A program made the position numbers and the translations under genes. A stretch of 64,000 nucleotides of DNA from an uncultured Christensenellaceae bacterium (lineage in GTDB: Bacteria; Bacillota; Clostridia; Christensenellales; UBA3700): NCBI GenBank assembly GCA_944380355.1, contig CALWHJ010000006.1, forward strand, positions 1 to 64,000, given 5' to 3'. Shown here one piece after another: positions 8,401 through 18,600 of the stretch. Every line of letters begins with the position of its first letter. The first letter of the stretch is position 1. The notes below the pieces were generated by a model. It saw only the letters and a program-made list of their open reading frames with translations. It had not been told where the DNA came from and searched no databases.

Positions 8401-11400
8401 TTATAAGTCTTGACGACTTCGCTCTGATTTGCCGTAATGGTAACTGTCTTCTGAAGAATCACTATTTCGATAGAGGAGATTCTGTCGCCCGAGTAGCTGT
8501 CAGTAAGCGAAACTACTCTTACGGTGTAAGTACCTGCATTTACGGGAGCTGTAGCCGACCATTCTTCTTTGCCTTTGAGCGAATACTGTATTTCGTAGTC
8601 GCTTTCGCTCGCCGTCGTTTCGGTAAGTCTTGCGCCGTGTGCGAGACCGTCATATTCTACGTTGGTGGAGTCCGCAACGAGTACGCCTTCGAGAGGAGTA
8701 GCGATTACCTTGAGAGTTGCGGTATTGACATAGGTATAGTTGCCCTCGTCAAGTCCGTCGATAACGACCGTAACGCTGAGAGGATAAGTCGTATCCTTAG
8801 GGTCGCCGTATTCGTAGGTATTGCCGGGGTCGGCATAGTCTATGCTGATAGTGTAATTGTAAGTAGTCGAGCCTATCTCAACTTGCGTGCCCGACGTACC
8901 TCTCACGGTAGCCACAATGCTGCTTATATCGAAATCTTCGGTGGGAGTACCGTAGACTACGGTGAGTTCGCTGAAGGATATCTCGAGCGAATAGGGTTTG
9001 ATTATCATCTGCGCGGTAGTTACGCTATCCTCTGCAAAGACGTAGTTTTCGGAAGGAAGCTTTGCAGTAATGTTTACGCTTCCCGCGTTTACTCTGTCAC
9101 CTTCATACTCGAGAACGATGCTGTCGTCGAGGAAGAGTTGTCCTACGGTAACGTTGAATTCCGCACTCTTTTCTTGTCCGTCGAATACGAGATTGCCGGG
9201 CATTACGATTTCGCCCTTTATTGTCATCTTATTAATCGTCCATACGTAAGAGATATTGTCGGAATTACCCGTCGTCCACTCATAGTTGACGGAATCGTCG
9301 AGAGAGATAACGGCGGTATAGGACTTAGCCTCGGTACCCGTATTTCCGCTTACGGAATAATGCTCGCCGTCGAGAATAGCAAACGTCTGCAATTGACTGT
9401 TGTATATAAAGTGCTGGCTTTCGTCCACGTCGGGAGCGGCAACTTTGATTTTGTATACCGTAACCGAAAGGTCAACGCTCTTGCTGCCCGTAGTGTCGGT
9501 ATAAGTAAACGTAACTTTGGTTGTATCTATAGCAAGTTCGCTTACGCTTGCGCTGCAGCTCTCGGTAACGACCTTTCTTACTCCGTCGGTATAATATGCC
9601 GTGATAACCATACCTTCGGTGTTAAGAGTTTCGAATACCGTATAAGCCGTCTTGTGAGGAAGCGTAGTAATCTCTATTCTCTCGAGTACAACGCCTATTA
9701 CGTTGTCGATGTTAACGGTAGCGGTAAAGCCGTTGTAGCTTACGGTAATACTGCTCGTACCCGCCGTGAGCGTACCGCTAAGGGTATATTGCTCCTGCGT
9801 AAGAACGCTTGCTATACTTCCGTCGTTGTTGACTGCTTTGACTACGAGGAATTGTTTGAGGTAGTCCAAATCAGTGGAAGTATATATCGGGTCTTCGCCT
9901 GCCGTGTACTCAGCCGAAACGGAAGCAACTTGTATTTGCTTAACATTGATTGTAACAGTACCTTTTTCGGCAGTATAGTTGGTGGTATCGTCAGGCGTGA
10001 ACGTCCAGTTGTAGGTCGTGGTGCCGTAGACGAGTATACTTTCTACCCACGCGATAGTACCGGGAGTATCTCCTTCGCTCGTCGAGATAGCGGGCATAGC
10101 GTGACCGTCGAAGTAGTTGCCGTTTCCGCCGCCGCCTTCAACAACGGGAGTTACGAGAGACTCAGCCTTGTTGATAGTCCAAGGGAAACTCAAAGGCTCG
10201 CTCTTACCCGTATTCCACTGATAGTTTTCGGTATCGTTGAGCGTTACGGTTGCGTTGTAAGAGCCTGCCGTCGTAGCCTTGTTGCCCGAGATGGTGTATC
10301 TGGGATTGGTAGCTATAACGTAAGTGAACTCGCTGCCGTCGTACGTAAAGATTTGCGTCTCGGGTACAGGTGCGGCAACCTGTTGTTTGATAAGCTCGTA
10401 AGTGAGCGAAGCGGGCGTAGCGGTATAGTTGCCGCTAGCGTCGTTAAGGCTCATAGTAACGGTATAAGTACCTGCGTTGAGAATTTGGGTATCCTTGCCG
10501 CTTATGCTGATAGTAACCGACAGTGGATTGCCCTCGACGTCATTGGGGATAACGAAGTATTTGGTGATTTCGCTGCCCGTAACTACGTCCCCGTCGTACA
10601 TACTCGTAGCAGAGCTTTGAGTAGCCTCTATGGTAACCTCAAGAGCGTTGACGGTAAATTCTACGCTTGCGCTGTCGGATACGTAGTTATCCTGACCTGC
10701 GGCAAGGGTAGCCGTAACGGTATAGGTACCCGCATTGACTATTTCCCGGACAGTCTCGCCATCCTTGGTAATAGCGTAATCGTATACCAAAGGCGCGCCC
10801 TGACCTTCAGCCGTAACGGAAGAAGGTATATTGAACAGCGACGCAAAATCGGTAAACGCCTGACCGTCAAAGGTCTTGCTCTGAGGCTCTTTTGCAGTAA
10901 TATGTACTTCGAGAGCTTCGATAGTGAGCGTTGCGTTATCGCTTCTGGTAATTTCGTAGTTTGCATTATCGTCGGCGGTAGTCGTAATCTTTATAGGATA
11001 TACGCCCTTATTTTCCGTCGCGCCCTGCGCAAATACGGTGATACCTACAGCGTCTTCGGCCACAAATCCGTCGCCTCCTATTGTCACCTCGTAATCGGTG
11101 AAGTCATAGGGTTTTGCATCGTAAGTCTTTGTTGCATTCTCTACGGTGAGCGTAACCGACCTTGCCGTAACGGTAAGGGTTTTGTCCTCGCTCTTCGTAA
11201 TTGTATAGTTGGGGTTAGCGTCCGCGGAAGTCGAGATAACAAGCGCATATACGCCCTTATCCGCTTTTTCGTTTGTCGCGCTGACGCTCGCCGTAACTGC
11301 GTCGGAAGCTATGAAGCCGTCCATACCGTTTACGGTGTAACCGTTGAAATCGTACAGCTTGCCGTCATAAACCTTGGTCGCATTGTCTACGGTAAGATTT

Positions 11401-14400
11401 ACGCTCTTGGGATTGATTGTCAAAGTCTTGTCTGCGTCTTTGGCAATAGTATAGTTGGTATTGCCGTCCAAAGACGTGGTGATTACGAGAGGATAACTTC
11501 CTGCGTTTGCCGTAGCCGTAGGAGAAGACACGCTTACCGTAAAGTCGTCCACAAAACCTTCGGTACCCGATACGCTTACCGACGAGAAGTCGTATATCTC
11601 GCCGTCGTATTCCTTAACAATATTGTCTACGGAAAGATTTACCTGTCTCTTGGAAATCTGCATAGCAGCCGTCTGAGTAGCCGACGCACTGCCGTCTACG
11701 AGGAACTCGTAGTTTTCGGAAGGAAGATTTGCCGTTACGGTGATTTCTCCCGCATTGACGTTACTTCCCGAGTAATCGAAAGTAATCTGCTCGCCCTCTG
11801 CGTAAAGTTGAGAGCCTTCGGCAAACACGTAGGTAGGAACTTTCGCCGTGCCGTCATACTGCATATCGGCGGGCATCTGAATAGTACCCGTAATCTGTGC
11901 TTTGCTGACGGTGAAGTTTACGCTTGCGCTGTTGGAAGTATAATTGGTTTCGCTTTGGCTGATGTTAGCCGTAACCGTATAAACTCCTGCATTGATTATT
12001 CCCTCGGGAGAAACGCTGAAGTCGTATGCTATATCGTCTGCGAGCGCGCCTTGAGGCATATTGAACAGACTTGCGTAATCCGTAAACTCAGTATTGTCGT
12101 AAGCCTTGCTCTGCTGTGCTTTCGCGCTTATGCTTACCGCCATAGGCGTGATAGTATATTGCGCACTGATCACGCTGTCAGATGAGAATATGTAGTTGGC
12201 AACGCCGTCTACCGCAGGCAATATTGCTTTTGCCGTAAAAGTACCTGCGTTGGTATTGTCCCCCGTATATTCGAACGTGATTCTCGAACCTATTTCGGGG
12301 TCGGTTTCGTTGCCCGACGTAATATCGAATTTTGCCGTCTTGGCGGTGCCGTCGTAAACAAGACTTACGCCGTCCGCAAGAGATATGCTGCCCTTTATCT
12401 GACGCGCCGCCACGATGGTGTTTGTCGAGAGAGCGGTTATTATGTAGTTATCCGTACTGCCGTTGGTCATCGTTACGTTCTGAACAGACAAAGGAACGGG
12501 CGCGCCCGCATTCTGAGCGTAAGGCACGTATCCGGCTACGTCCCAGTCCTCGATAGCGTCGGGAGCTTGAGCGCCCTGAACGCCGTTTACTGATTTAATG
12601 ACCACGTCGGTATTTGCCGCCTTTACCGCCTCGAGCGTGTCGCCGTAGGTAATGTAGCTAGTGCTGTTGTAACCTATCTCGATAGGAAGTCTGTTTACGG
12701 TTACTTTAATATCTTTCGTAATATCCAAATATGCCGAACCCGAATCGAGCGTTACGGATGCGGGAAGGTACATTACTCCGTGAATAGGATTGCCTACTAT
12801 ACTCTTGCCGCCGTACGTATATATATTGTAATCGGCATTGATAATAGCGCTAGAATTGTAATTCAGGATATGCTCTCCTGCGTTTCTGTCGGGAGCAGCC
12901 TCTGTATATACGTTGGAAATAGTCAAGTTGTTGACAGAATCCTGAAGTCTTATGACGGGAGCAGTGATTAAGTTACCGTCGTAAAGTTTTTCGAAGTAAT
13001 TGTATTCTCCGTCGCTGCTCGTAGGCGTCATCGCCGTTTCTATGGCGTAAGTTCCCTGACTGACCTTGCTGTAATTGAGATTGACTTCTCCGGCAACACC
13101 CGCAGCGTCGCCCGCTTTGGCTACCTTTATCCATACGGGACCTGCGCTCTCGCCGTCTGCAAGAATAAGCTGGTCGGCTACTACCTGAGTCTGCGAGCCG
13201 TTTTTAATTTGATAAACAAGGTCGGCGGAATCGGGAGCTGCGGAATTGGCTCCGTAAAACCAGATATTGTCGCCGTCGAACTCGGGAGTCAATGACGAAG
13301 CGTAATTGATTAACGCATTGTAATCTTCGCTCGAACCCACAACCCATGCGTTAGAAAGTGAAGGAGAACTCGTATTGAAATATACGTTGGAGAGAGAAGC
13401 GAGATTGCCTTTGTCGGCAGTACCTACGATTATGCCGGTTTGCACTCTGGTTCCGTTGACGGTGTTTATTAATCCCATCGCATCTATTATGACGCCGTCG
13501 ATTGTCGTAACGTTTTCGTTGCAATAGCCGACGAGCATACCCGTATACATCTCATTCTTTCTGCTTGAGGTAGATGTGTTGTAATTGATAAAATTACCGC
13601 TACCCTCTATCCTGATATTGGAAATGTTGGTATCTCCGCCGTTGACCTCGCCTATAAGACCGCCGAGATATTGATACATCGTCCAAATAGTACCGCTGTC
13701 TCTCCATCCGTTGATACCAAAACCGAATGTAGTGCCTGCGTTGTTTACGAGAGTAAAATTGCTTATCGTACCGCCGAATGACTTGCCGGCTACGCCTCCG
13801 AAAATAAGATAAACGCTTGAAAACGTACTGTATCTCTGTCCGCTTTGGTGCATATAAAAATCAGATGCGCCGTTGGCGGCGGACGTAGGCACGTGATTGA
13901 GCTCCAGTCTTACGTTATCGACCGTACCGCCTTTGAGGTGTCCGAACATTACGCCGACTTCCATGTTACAGTTGTCACCGCCCGCGCTGAATTTCTGCAC
14001 GTTGATAACCGCGTTTTTAACCGTACCGGAAAGATATGCGAAAAGTCCTCCGTATTCGGTACTTCCCGAATTTGCGGCTACGTTGATATTGATCGTATAC
14101 CCGTTGCCGTCGAGAATTCCCGAAAAAGTCGTGCCGTAATCAAAAGTCGTTACGTCTATATTCCCCATCAGCATATAATTCCCGGTCGGATTGCTTCTAA
14201 TGTAAGAAAAATCACGGCCCGAATCACCGCCTATGGAAGTATAGTTTGACGGTTTATCCGAATCCGTGTATTGATGGTTTACCGAACCGTCTTCCGCAGG
14301 CGCGGAGGTTACGGCAAGATTAGTTACGCCGTCATTATTGCGTGCTGCCGACTCCGACATATTTCCGCCGTAGACAGAGATACCCGCTACAAGCACGACA

Positions 14401-14456
14401 GCCAGACAAACAACCACAAAAGTTGAAACGACGAGCGTAGTCTTTTTTATATTCAT
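5424..14456 (-). CDS. Giant cell-surface repeat protein fused to a lipoprotein domain (3010 aa)
   Basis: The start is the ATG at 14456 (AAAGGGGGA upstream), not the longer frame. Residues 5-30 form a signal peptide or anchor. Residues about 60-430 are glycine- and asparagine-rich beta-helix repeats (FSGILDGNGYTI, GGLIGEV types, GLUG-like). Residues about 620-2700 are Ig-like repeats of MBG/YDG type; three consecutive units at about 970-1190 repeat every 80 residues. Two Big_3-like units lie near 1590 and 2410. A helical segment follows (about 2735-2815), then a TM helix, the basic stretch KKGEKKSRLRR, a second hydrophobic segment ending in a lipobox-like AAGC (Cys2875), and a 135-residue domain matching the separate 159-aa lipoprotein at 15206-15685. 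There is no LPXTG. It is probably an adhesin or S-layer-like surface protein; the ligand is unknown. Confidence 0.9.
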   Translation of the reverse strand: MNIKKTTLVVSTFVVVCLAVVLVAGISVYGGNMSESAARNNDGVTNLAVTSAPAEDGSVNHQYTDSDKPSNYTSIGGDSGRDFSYIRSNPTGNYMLMGNIDVTTFDYGTTFSGILDGNGYTININVAANSGSTEYGGLFAYLSGTVKNAVINVQKFSAGGDNCNMEVGVMFGHLKGGTVDNVRLELNHVPTSAANGASDFYMHQSGQRYSTFSSVYLIFGGVAGKSFGGTISNFTLVNNAGTTFGFGINGWRDSGTIWTMYQYLGGLIGEVNGGDTNISNIRIEGSGNFINYNTSTSSRKNEMYTGMLVGYCNENVTTIDGVIIDAMGLINTVNGTRVQTGIIVGTADKGNLASLSNVYFNTSSPSLSNAWVVGSSEDYNALINYASSLTPEFDGDNIWFYGANSAAPDSADLVYQIKNGSQTQVVADQLILADGESAGPVWIKVAKAGDAAGVAGEVNLNYSKVSQGTYAIETAMTPTSSDGEYNYFEKLYDGNLITAPVIRLQDSVNNLTISNVYTEAAPDRNAGEHILNYNSSAIINADYNIYTYGGKSIVGNPIHGVMYLPASVTLDSGSAYLDITKDIKVTVNRLPIEIGYNSTSYITYGDTLEAVKAANTDVVIKSVNGVQGAQAPDAIEDWDVAGYVPYAQNAGAPVPLSVQNVTMTNGSTDNYIITALSTNTIVAARQIKGSISLADGVSLVYDGTAKTAKFDITSGNETDPEIGSRITFEYTGDNTNAGTFTAKAILPAVDGVANYIFSSDSVISAQYTITPMAVSISAKAQQSKAYDNTEFTDYASLFNMPQGALADDIAYDFSVSPEGIINAGVYTVTANISQSETNYTSNSASVNFTVSKAQITGTIQMPADMQYDGTAKVPTYVFAEGSQLYAEGEQITFDYSGSNVNAGEITVTANLPSENYEFLVDGSASATQTAAMQISKRQVNLSVDNIVKEYDGEIYDFSSVSVSGTEGFVDDFTVSVSSPTATANAGSYPLVITTSLDGNTNYTIAKDADKTLTINPKSVNLTVDNATKVYDGKLYDFNGYTVNGMDGFIASDAVTASVSATNEKADKGVYALVISTSADANPNYTITKSEDKTLTVTARSVTLTVENATKTYDAKPYDFTDYEVTIGGDGFVAEDAVGITVFAQGATENKGVYPIKITTTADDNANYEITRSDNATLTIEALEVHITAKEPQSKTFDGQAFTDFASLFNIPSSVTAEGQGAPLVYDYAITKDGETVREIVNAGTYTVTATLAAGQDNYVSDSASVEFTVNALEVTIEATQSSATSMYDGDVVTGSEITKYFVIPNDVEGNPLSVTISISGKDTQILNAGTYTVTMSLNDASGNYTATPASLTYELIKQQVAAPVPETQIFTYDGSEFTYVIATNPRYTISGNKATTAGSYNATVTLNDTENYQWNTGKSEPLSFPWTINKAESLVTPVVEGGGGNGNYFDGHAMPAISTSEGDTPGTIAWVESILVYGTTTYNWTFTPDDTTNYTAEKGTVTINVKQIQVASVSAEYTAGEDPIYTSTDLDYLKQFLVVKAVNNDGSIASVLTQEQYTLSGTLTAGTSSITVSYNGFTATVNIDNVIGVVLERIEITTLPHKTAYTVFETLNTEGMVITAYYTDGVRKVVTESCSASVSELAIDTTKVTFTYTDTTGSKSVDLSVTVYKIKVAAPDVDESQHFIYNSQLQTFAILDGEHYSVSGNTGTEAKSYTAVISLDDSVNYEWTTGNSDNISYVWTINKMTIKGEIVMPGNLVFDGQEKSAEFNVTVGQLFLDDSIVLEYEGDRVNAGSVNITAKLPSENYVFAEDSVTTAQMIIKPYSLEISFSELTVVYGTPTEDFDISSIVATVRGTSGTQVEIGSTTYNYTISIDYADPGNTYEYGDPKDTTYPLSVTVVIDGLDEGNYTYVNTATLKVIATPLEGVLVADSTNVEYDGLAHGARLTETTASESDYEIQYSLKGKEEWSATAPVNAGTYTVRVVSLTDSYSGDRISSIEIVILQKTVTITANQSEVVKTYKGEVTSEELATYFTAPAGVLSEGALALAVTVTGAGETVSNVGIYTLTAKLASSVTNYKASSVSIKYTVTPATAEVPTPAAQSFTYNTQEQTYVVGDSALYAVSGNKATDAGNYTATVKLVDKKNYVWADTQTTADKTFSWSIAKAMPTVNPQVEGEVFYDGHEMPQIDVSAGDTLGTIVWTDSVLQLGKSEYAWKFLPTDTKNYNTLTGNYNLSITAIALKSITAEVKEGVTIYTSFSLDDIKNYLDISGVNNDGSLVESISPELVRIEGEISTGAKIFNIYYLADEGITDDFAVNIVLVELASIKAVFVQEGLIVYPNTPLDSIKSNLTVTGYNNDGSEYGVIEEYELSGDFSKASSVITVHYTGSDTSLSVEDTTFVVTVSTAQLDRIEITAQPSKTAYIAFEPFNRNGMEVTAYYTDGTNKTVSDFVVTVQKMEVKHTEEGIEITYTEDDITKSALLTGLTVEKRSITPNEFLRQTFIYNGNEQTFVYDAGIDGEYYGIIDNVKTDAGNYTAYIVLRDKENCVWSIDNSVFDGSVTDIPVEWSIAKRNVTIVRAPETVSGKTYDGEAVDLEYFRQFFRINTVIGEEENFTIEDIGIELTFASGESQIVNAGKYTVMATLSTDSAKNFSSNTISTTYEIEKASRLMEADMTVGYKTVTFELKNGLEDAYYSFDNKSWQKLESLTLSVGMSDKYDIYLKYNEGNNYLASKTVLVEKKITKAALYEYIKETFDDTFGKEDIAAFEVFKTYAKDPDGESKEYDEAYANLLAQYEQVSGELIGAISSALSTGSKMAGYRSTAIAVSWTMSSVSTGFALIALSLSAGKKGEKKSRLRRMAVAGLLLTAVVFGAVFAAAGCEKVEVDNMADVLEIVKSYNNLKVDVIEGEESIYTYDKGAITVNKYNLLLNVNSLIGEKTDANISLTKDNFVGGYTIVVDESKGIATVKGKLKNTGVETLDNASVEIVCNLKTETASKYQVSYTDAWGYKVVIDLV

Positions 14457-14720
14457 AACTTTTCCCCCTTTAGATAATCGCGGCATAAAGCCGTACTGTA
14501 TAGAATCGGACGAAGTCCGCTTTTTCCCTTATACATAATATGCGCGTACGCGCCCGCGGTCGACAAACGGGAGAAAATTTCGATAAAAAATACTATCCCA
14601 CACGCACGCCTTGAGCGCAAACTACGACAAAACCCCGAAATTTTTGCATAATTTTGCATTTTTTCGGTATAAAAACTTTGATTTTTATATACTTTAGAAA
14701 AAAAATACAAGTATTTTTGT
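14457..14720 (-). other. Long 5' leader of the giant gene
   Basis: If the promoter at 14727-14755 is used, the transcript has a leader of about 265 nt. It contains a GCGGACTTCGTCCG hairpin (near 14507-14521) and a GC-rich patch with GCGCGTACGCGC (near 14541-14552) in otherwise AT-rich sequence. No known riboswitch motif is recognised. Confidence 0.45.
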
Positions 14721-14726
14721 AATAAA

Positions 14727-14755
14727 ATTTTATCACACGTATATGCCGTTGTCAA
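14727..14755 (-). promoter_or_regulatory. Sigma-A-type promoter for the giant surface gene
   Basis: On the minus strand TTGACA (14755-14750), a 17-bp spacer, and TAAAAT (14732-14727). The match to the vegetative consensus is strong. From here to the terminator at 15157 there are about 400 bp of AT-rich sequence in which I see no gene. Confidence 0.7.
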
Positions 14756-15156
14756 TAGCGATTTTTTAACGTATAGCCTAAATTTTTCTTAGATTCCCTA
14801 TAAAAAAACTGTTTTTTTTGTGCAAAGCACAATATATCGTTGCAAGAAAATCAAAACCTCAAAAATATTGTGCCGAAAAATTTTTTCGATATTTTTATTC
14901 TGTTTTGTCAAAGCTGGGTTTTCCCCTCTTTTTCCTCTATTATTACGCATTTTTAAAGGTGTTTTATCAGTCGCAAACAACCTTTTGTCCGCAAACCTCT
15001 GCTTCTAAGTTATGTATATACTTGCAAAAAGCAGCCTTAGTTTCTTAAAAATTATACGCAAACACTTCGCTGAACTTACCATTGAAAGCGCGTGCGATTC
15101 GGCATCCGCCTTACCCCCTATCTACCCTGCCCTTATGACTAAATCACTAAAAAAGA

Positions 15157-15180
15157 ACGGGCAGGATAATCCTGCCCGTC
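15157..15180 (-). terminator. Terminator of the second surface operon
   Basis: ACGGGCAGG-ATAAT-CCTGCCCGT is a perfect palindrome followed on the minus strand by TCTTTTTTAG, about 25 bp beyond the lipoprotein stop. Confidence 0.85.
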
Positions 15181-15205
15181 ATTGCAATTATGCATTTTTA
15201 TGCAC

Positions 15206-15685
15206 TTATTTGCTAAGCGTGATAACCACGTCGTAGCCTCTGGCGTCGGTATAGCTTACCTTGTATTCGCTTACGCTCTTAGCATCGAGGTCTGCCTTGA
15301 TGCTTACGTCAGCCGTTACGTCAACTCCGATAAGTTGAGCCGCATTGGCAAACTGACCGCTGAGAGATGCTTTGCTGCCTTCGATTTTGAATTGAAAACC
15401 GTCTTTGAAATCGCTCTTCTTAAGACGAAGTCCATTCTCTCCTGCTTTTGCCACTATAGCCGAAACGTCTATGCCGAGGTCGTATTCGTCGGTTACCTTG
15501 CCGTTGTCATATACATATACGACCTGCTCGTCCTTAGCAACTTCTACCTTGAGAGAGGTGCACTCTCCTGCATAACTGAGCGTAAGGTCGAGTTGGTCTA
15601 CGGTTTTCTCACAAGCAACAGCCGTGAAAATTACCGCCAAAGTCAGTACTATTACCGCAGTAATCAATATCTTTTTATTCTTCAT
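15206..15685 (-). CDS. Lipoprotein paired with the 2045-aa surface protein
   Basis: This 159-aa protein has a signal peptide and a lipobox AVAC with Cys25. The mature domain of about 134 residues is homologous by eye to the C-terminal 135 residues of the 3010-aa protein: both have a VYVYD/IYTYD strand, a KSDF/KDNF turn, and the closing motif YKVSYTDARGY / YQVSYTDAWGY followed by VVI.L. The ATG lies inside the last codons of the upstream surface gene (11-bp overlap, ATGAAGAATAA) and has its own AGGGAGG site, so the two are translationally coupled. No known domain is recognised. I infer an outer-face accessory or anchor factor for the giant protein. Confidence 0.85.
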   Translation of the reverse strand: MKNKKILITAVIVLTLAVIFTAVACEKTVDQLDLTLSYAGECTSLKVEVAKDEQVVYVYDNGKVTDEYDLGIDVSAIVAKAGENGLRLKKSDFKDGFQFKIEGSKASLSGQFANAAQLIGVDVTADVSIKADLDAKSVSEYKVSYTDARGYDVVITLSK

Positions 15686-18600
15686 CTTTCTTACCTCCCT
15701 TGCGAGCTTTTACGCAGAGTGTTGCAAGCGCGATACCTGCGCCGACACCCGTCAGCGTAAGAGCCGTAGCAACAGCCGCTTTTCTGCCTGCAAGCGTTGC
15801 GCCTGCACCGAGTGCGTCCTCAACGCTCTCTTTTGCTCCGTTCATAAGCGCGTTGTACTTAGCGTCGAGATTTGCGATAGCTTCGTCGCATTCCTCGCTA
15901 GTACCCTCAGCTGCCTGAGCAAGAGTCTTGACTGCGTTGTATCTGTCGATATCGGCAAAAGTGAATTCTTCGCCGAAGCTGTCCGCAATATACTCTGCCA
16001 CTATTGCTTTAGTGAGCGTGAGTTTAACTTCTACTGCCTCGCTTGCGAGATAGTTGGAAGTTTCCTTGTATCTGAGGTATACGGTATAGTTGAGAGATAT
16101 CTCTACTGCTATCTTGCCGTCTGCGAGCGCGCTGTAAGTCTTGCCGTCGGTAGAATACTCTACTTCTGCGAGATTGTCTGCGCTTACGTTGATAACCTTG
16201 TATCCGAGCGTTGCGCTTGCGCTCAACTCTCTCTCAGCCTTGTCAATCGACCAAGCAAAGGTCAAATCGTCCGTAGAGCCGTCTGCCCAAGTCGTGTTTT
16301 CCTTGTCGGTAAGAGTAAGGGTAGCTACGTAGTTGCCTGCTTCGGTAGCCGTATTGCCGCTTACCGTATATCCCTCGCCCTCAGCTATTACAAAGGTCTT
16401 TTGGCTTCCGTCGTAAGTGAGTTTCTGCTCTGTGTCTACTTGGGGAGCCGTAATTGCCTTAGCGTTTACAATGAGTATTGCATTCGTTACGTTGATTTCG
16501 TAGTTAGCGTTTACCGCGCTGTCGGGAGTAAGAGTTACGACGATATCGTACTCGCCCTTGACGAATACCGAAGGAACTTCCTGTAAGCCTACGGTGTATT
16601 CGAGATTTTCACCGTTGACGGTACCGCTTACCTGTGCGGTATAAGCCTCGGGAGTCTGACCGTAAACGATAGTCTGTGCGTCTGCCGTAATGCTTGCAAC
16701 TTTCTTTTCAATCGTCCATTCAACGACCGTGCTTGCGCCTTCAGCGTTTGCCCACTTGTAATTGTCGCTGTCGGTGAGCGTAAGAGTTATTTCGTATTTA
16801 TCCGCATTAGTTGCTTGTACGTCGCCGGATACGGTGTATTCGGACGTGCTTTCGATACCTGCGGACTGCTCGAGACCGCTGTATACGAACTGACCTTCTA
16901 CTACGGGAGCTTCGAGAGTCTTCTTGTCTACGGTAATACCTTCTACAGTCGCGCTCGCGCTCTCAGCGGTATAAGTTACCTGAACGGAAGTCATACCTGT
17001 TACGAGGTCGCTTACGGTATATTCGTCAGCAGAAAGAACGGTTTCGCTGCCGTCGTTGTAAACTGCCTTTACGGTAATGCCGTCCTTGAAGAATACGTCG
17101 CCGTATACGTAATCGGACTTGAAGCTTTCGTTTTTCTCAACAACTATGTTGCTGAATACTACTTCTTCTGCGGTAATCTCTACGCTGCCGGTAGCATTCT
17201 TGTAGTTAGGGTCGGAAGAGGTGAATACCCATGTGTAGGAATTAAGACCTGCAATGAGTTTAGCCTCTGCGTCTTCCCATACGATTACGCCTTCCGAGCT
17301 GCCCTCGCCGAGCGTAATTTCGGGAAGTGCGTGTCCTTCATAATAAGTACCTTCTGCAACCTGAGGATTTACGATAGCCTCAGCCTGAGCGATAGTGAAT
17401 GTAATCTGAGCAATCTGGTCAGCCGAGTAGTTATCTGTAAGGCTGACTACTTTTACCTTATAAGTGCCTGCGTTTACGGGCTTTTCGGTAGTCCATACGT
17501 CGGTGCCGTCAAGCGCGTATTCTATCTGATAATCGCTTTCGCTAACGCCGTCTACGGTACCGGTAAGAGTTGCGCCGTAAGCCGTGCCGTCGTAAACTGC
17601 GCCGTCATTGTCAGCTACGAGAGTACCACCCATAGAGGTTGCGATAACTCTTACTTCGACAGTCTGAGCGTAGGTATAGTTAGCTGCGTCTACTCCGTCT
17701 ATCGTGAGCGTTACGGAAAGAGTAAACGTATCGCCTACGTTAGCCGACGTAGTATAGTCTCCGTCTACCCAGCCGTTGTCGGTCAAGGTATAGGTGTAAG
17801 TATTTCCGCCTATCTGAACGGTGTTGTCGGTAGTGCCTTCAATCTTTGCGTCGAATACGAATTCCTGTCCGACTACAACGGTAATTCCGCTTTCGGAAGT
17901 ACCCTTTTCGTTGAAGTCGACAACGTATTCTACGGGAGCAACTTCTATCGTGCCCGTCGTAACAGCCGTATCTGCAAATACGTAGTTGACGGAAGGAAGT
18001 TCAGCCGTTACGCTGACAGCCGTGCCTACGTTGATTCTGTCGCCCTCGTCACCGTAAACGACAGCTATTTCGTCGCCGTTTACCATAGGGCTTTCGCCTG
18101 CAAATTCAAAAGTTGCGGTCTTTGCGGTGCCGTCATAAGTCATATCCGTGAATACGAGTTTGCCGTCAACGCTGATTCTCTCGACTGCTATAACGCCTTC
18201 GGTTACGGCTGTCGAAGCAAATGTATAGTTTGCGGAAGGAAGCTGAGCCGTTACGGATACGCTTGCACCGTAGTTGACTATGTCGCCCTCACCGTATGCG
18301 ATTATTATTTCGTCTGCGCCTATCATAGGGCTCTCGCCTGCGAATTCGAAGCTTGCAGTCTTTTCGCTGCCGTCATAGGTCATATCGTCGAATACGAGAC
18401 TACCGTCTACAACGACTTTCTCTACCGTAACGGTTGCAGCAGCTTCGTCGGAAGCGTAGTTGTCCTGTCCTGCGGAAAGCGTTGCGGTAACGGTATATAC
18501 GCCCGCATCCTTTATCTCATTTACGACAACACCGTCTTTCTCGATAGTATAATCGTATATGAGTTGTTCGCCCTGAACGTCTTCGGGCAATACAAACAAG

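Noticed and set aside
7905-12185. Very long plus-strand ORF (1426 codons) opposite the giant surface gene
   Set aside because: It is a shadow of a repetitive gene with few T/A third positions. Composition is biased (Y, C, R, S), no RBS or known domain is seen, and the minus-strand reading has clear repeats.
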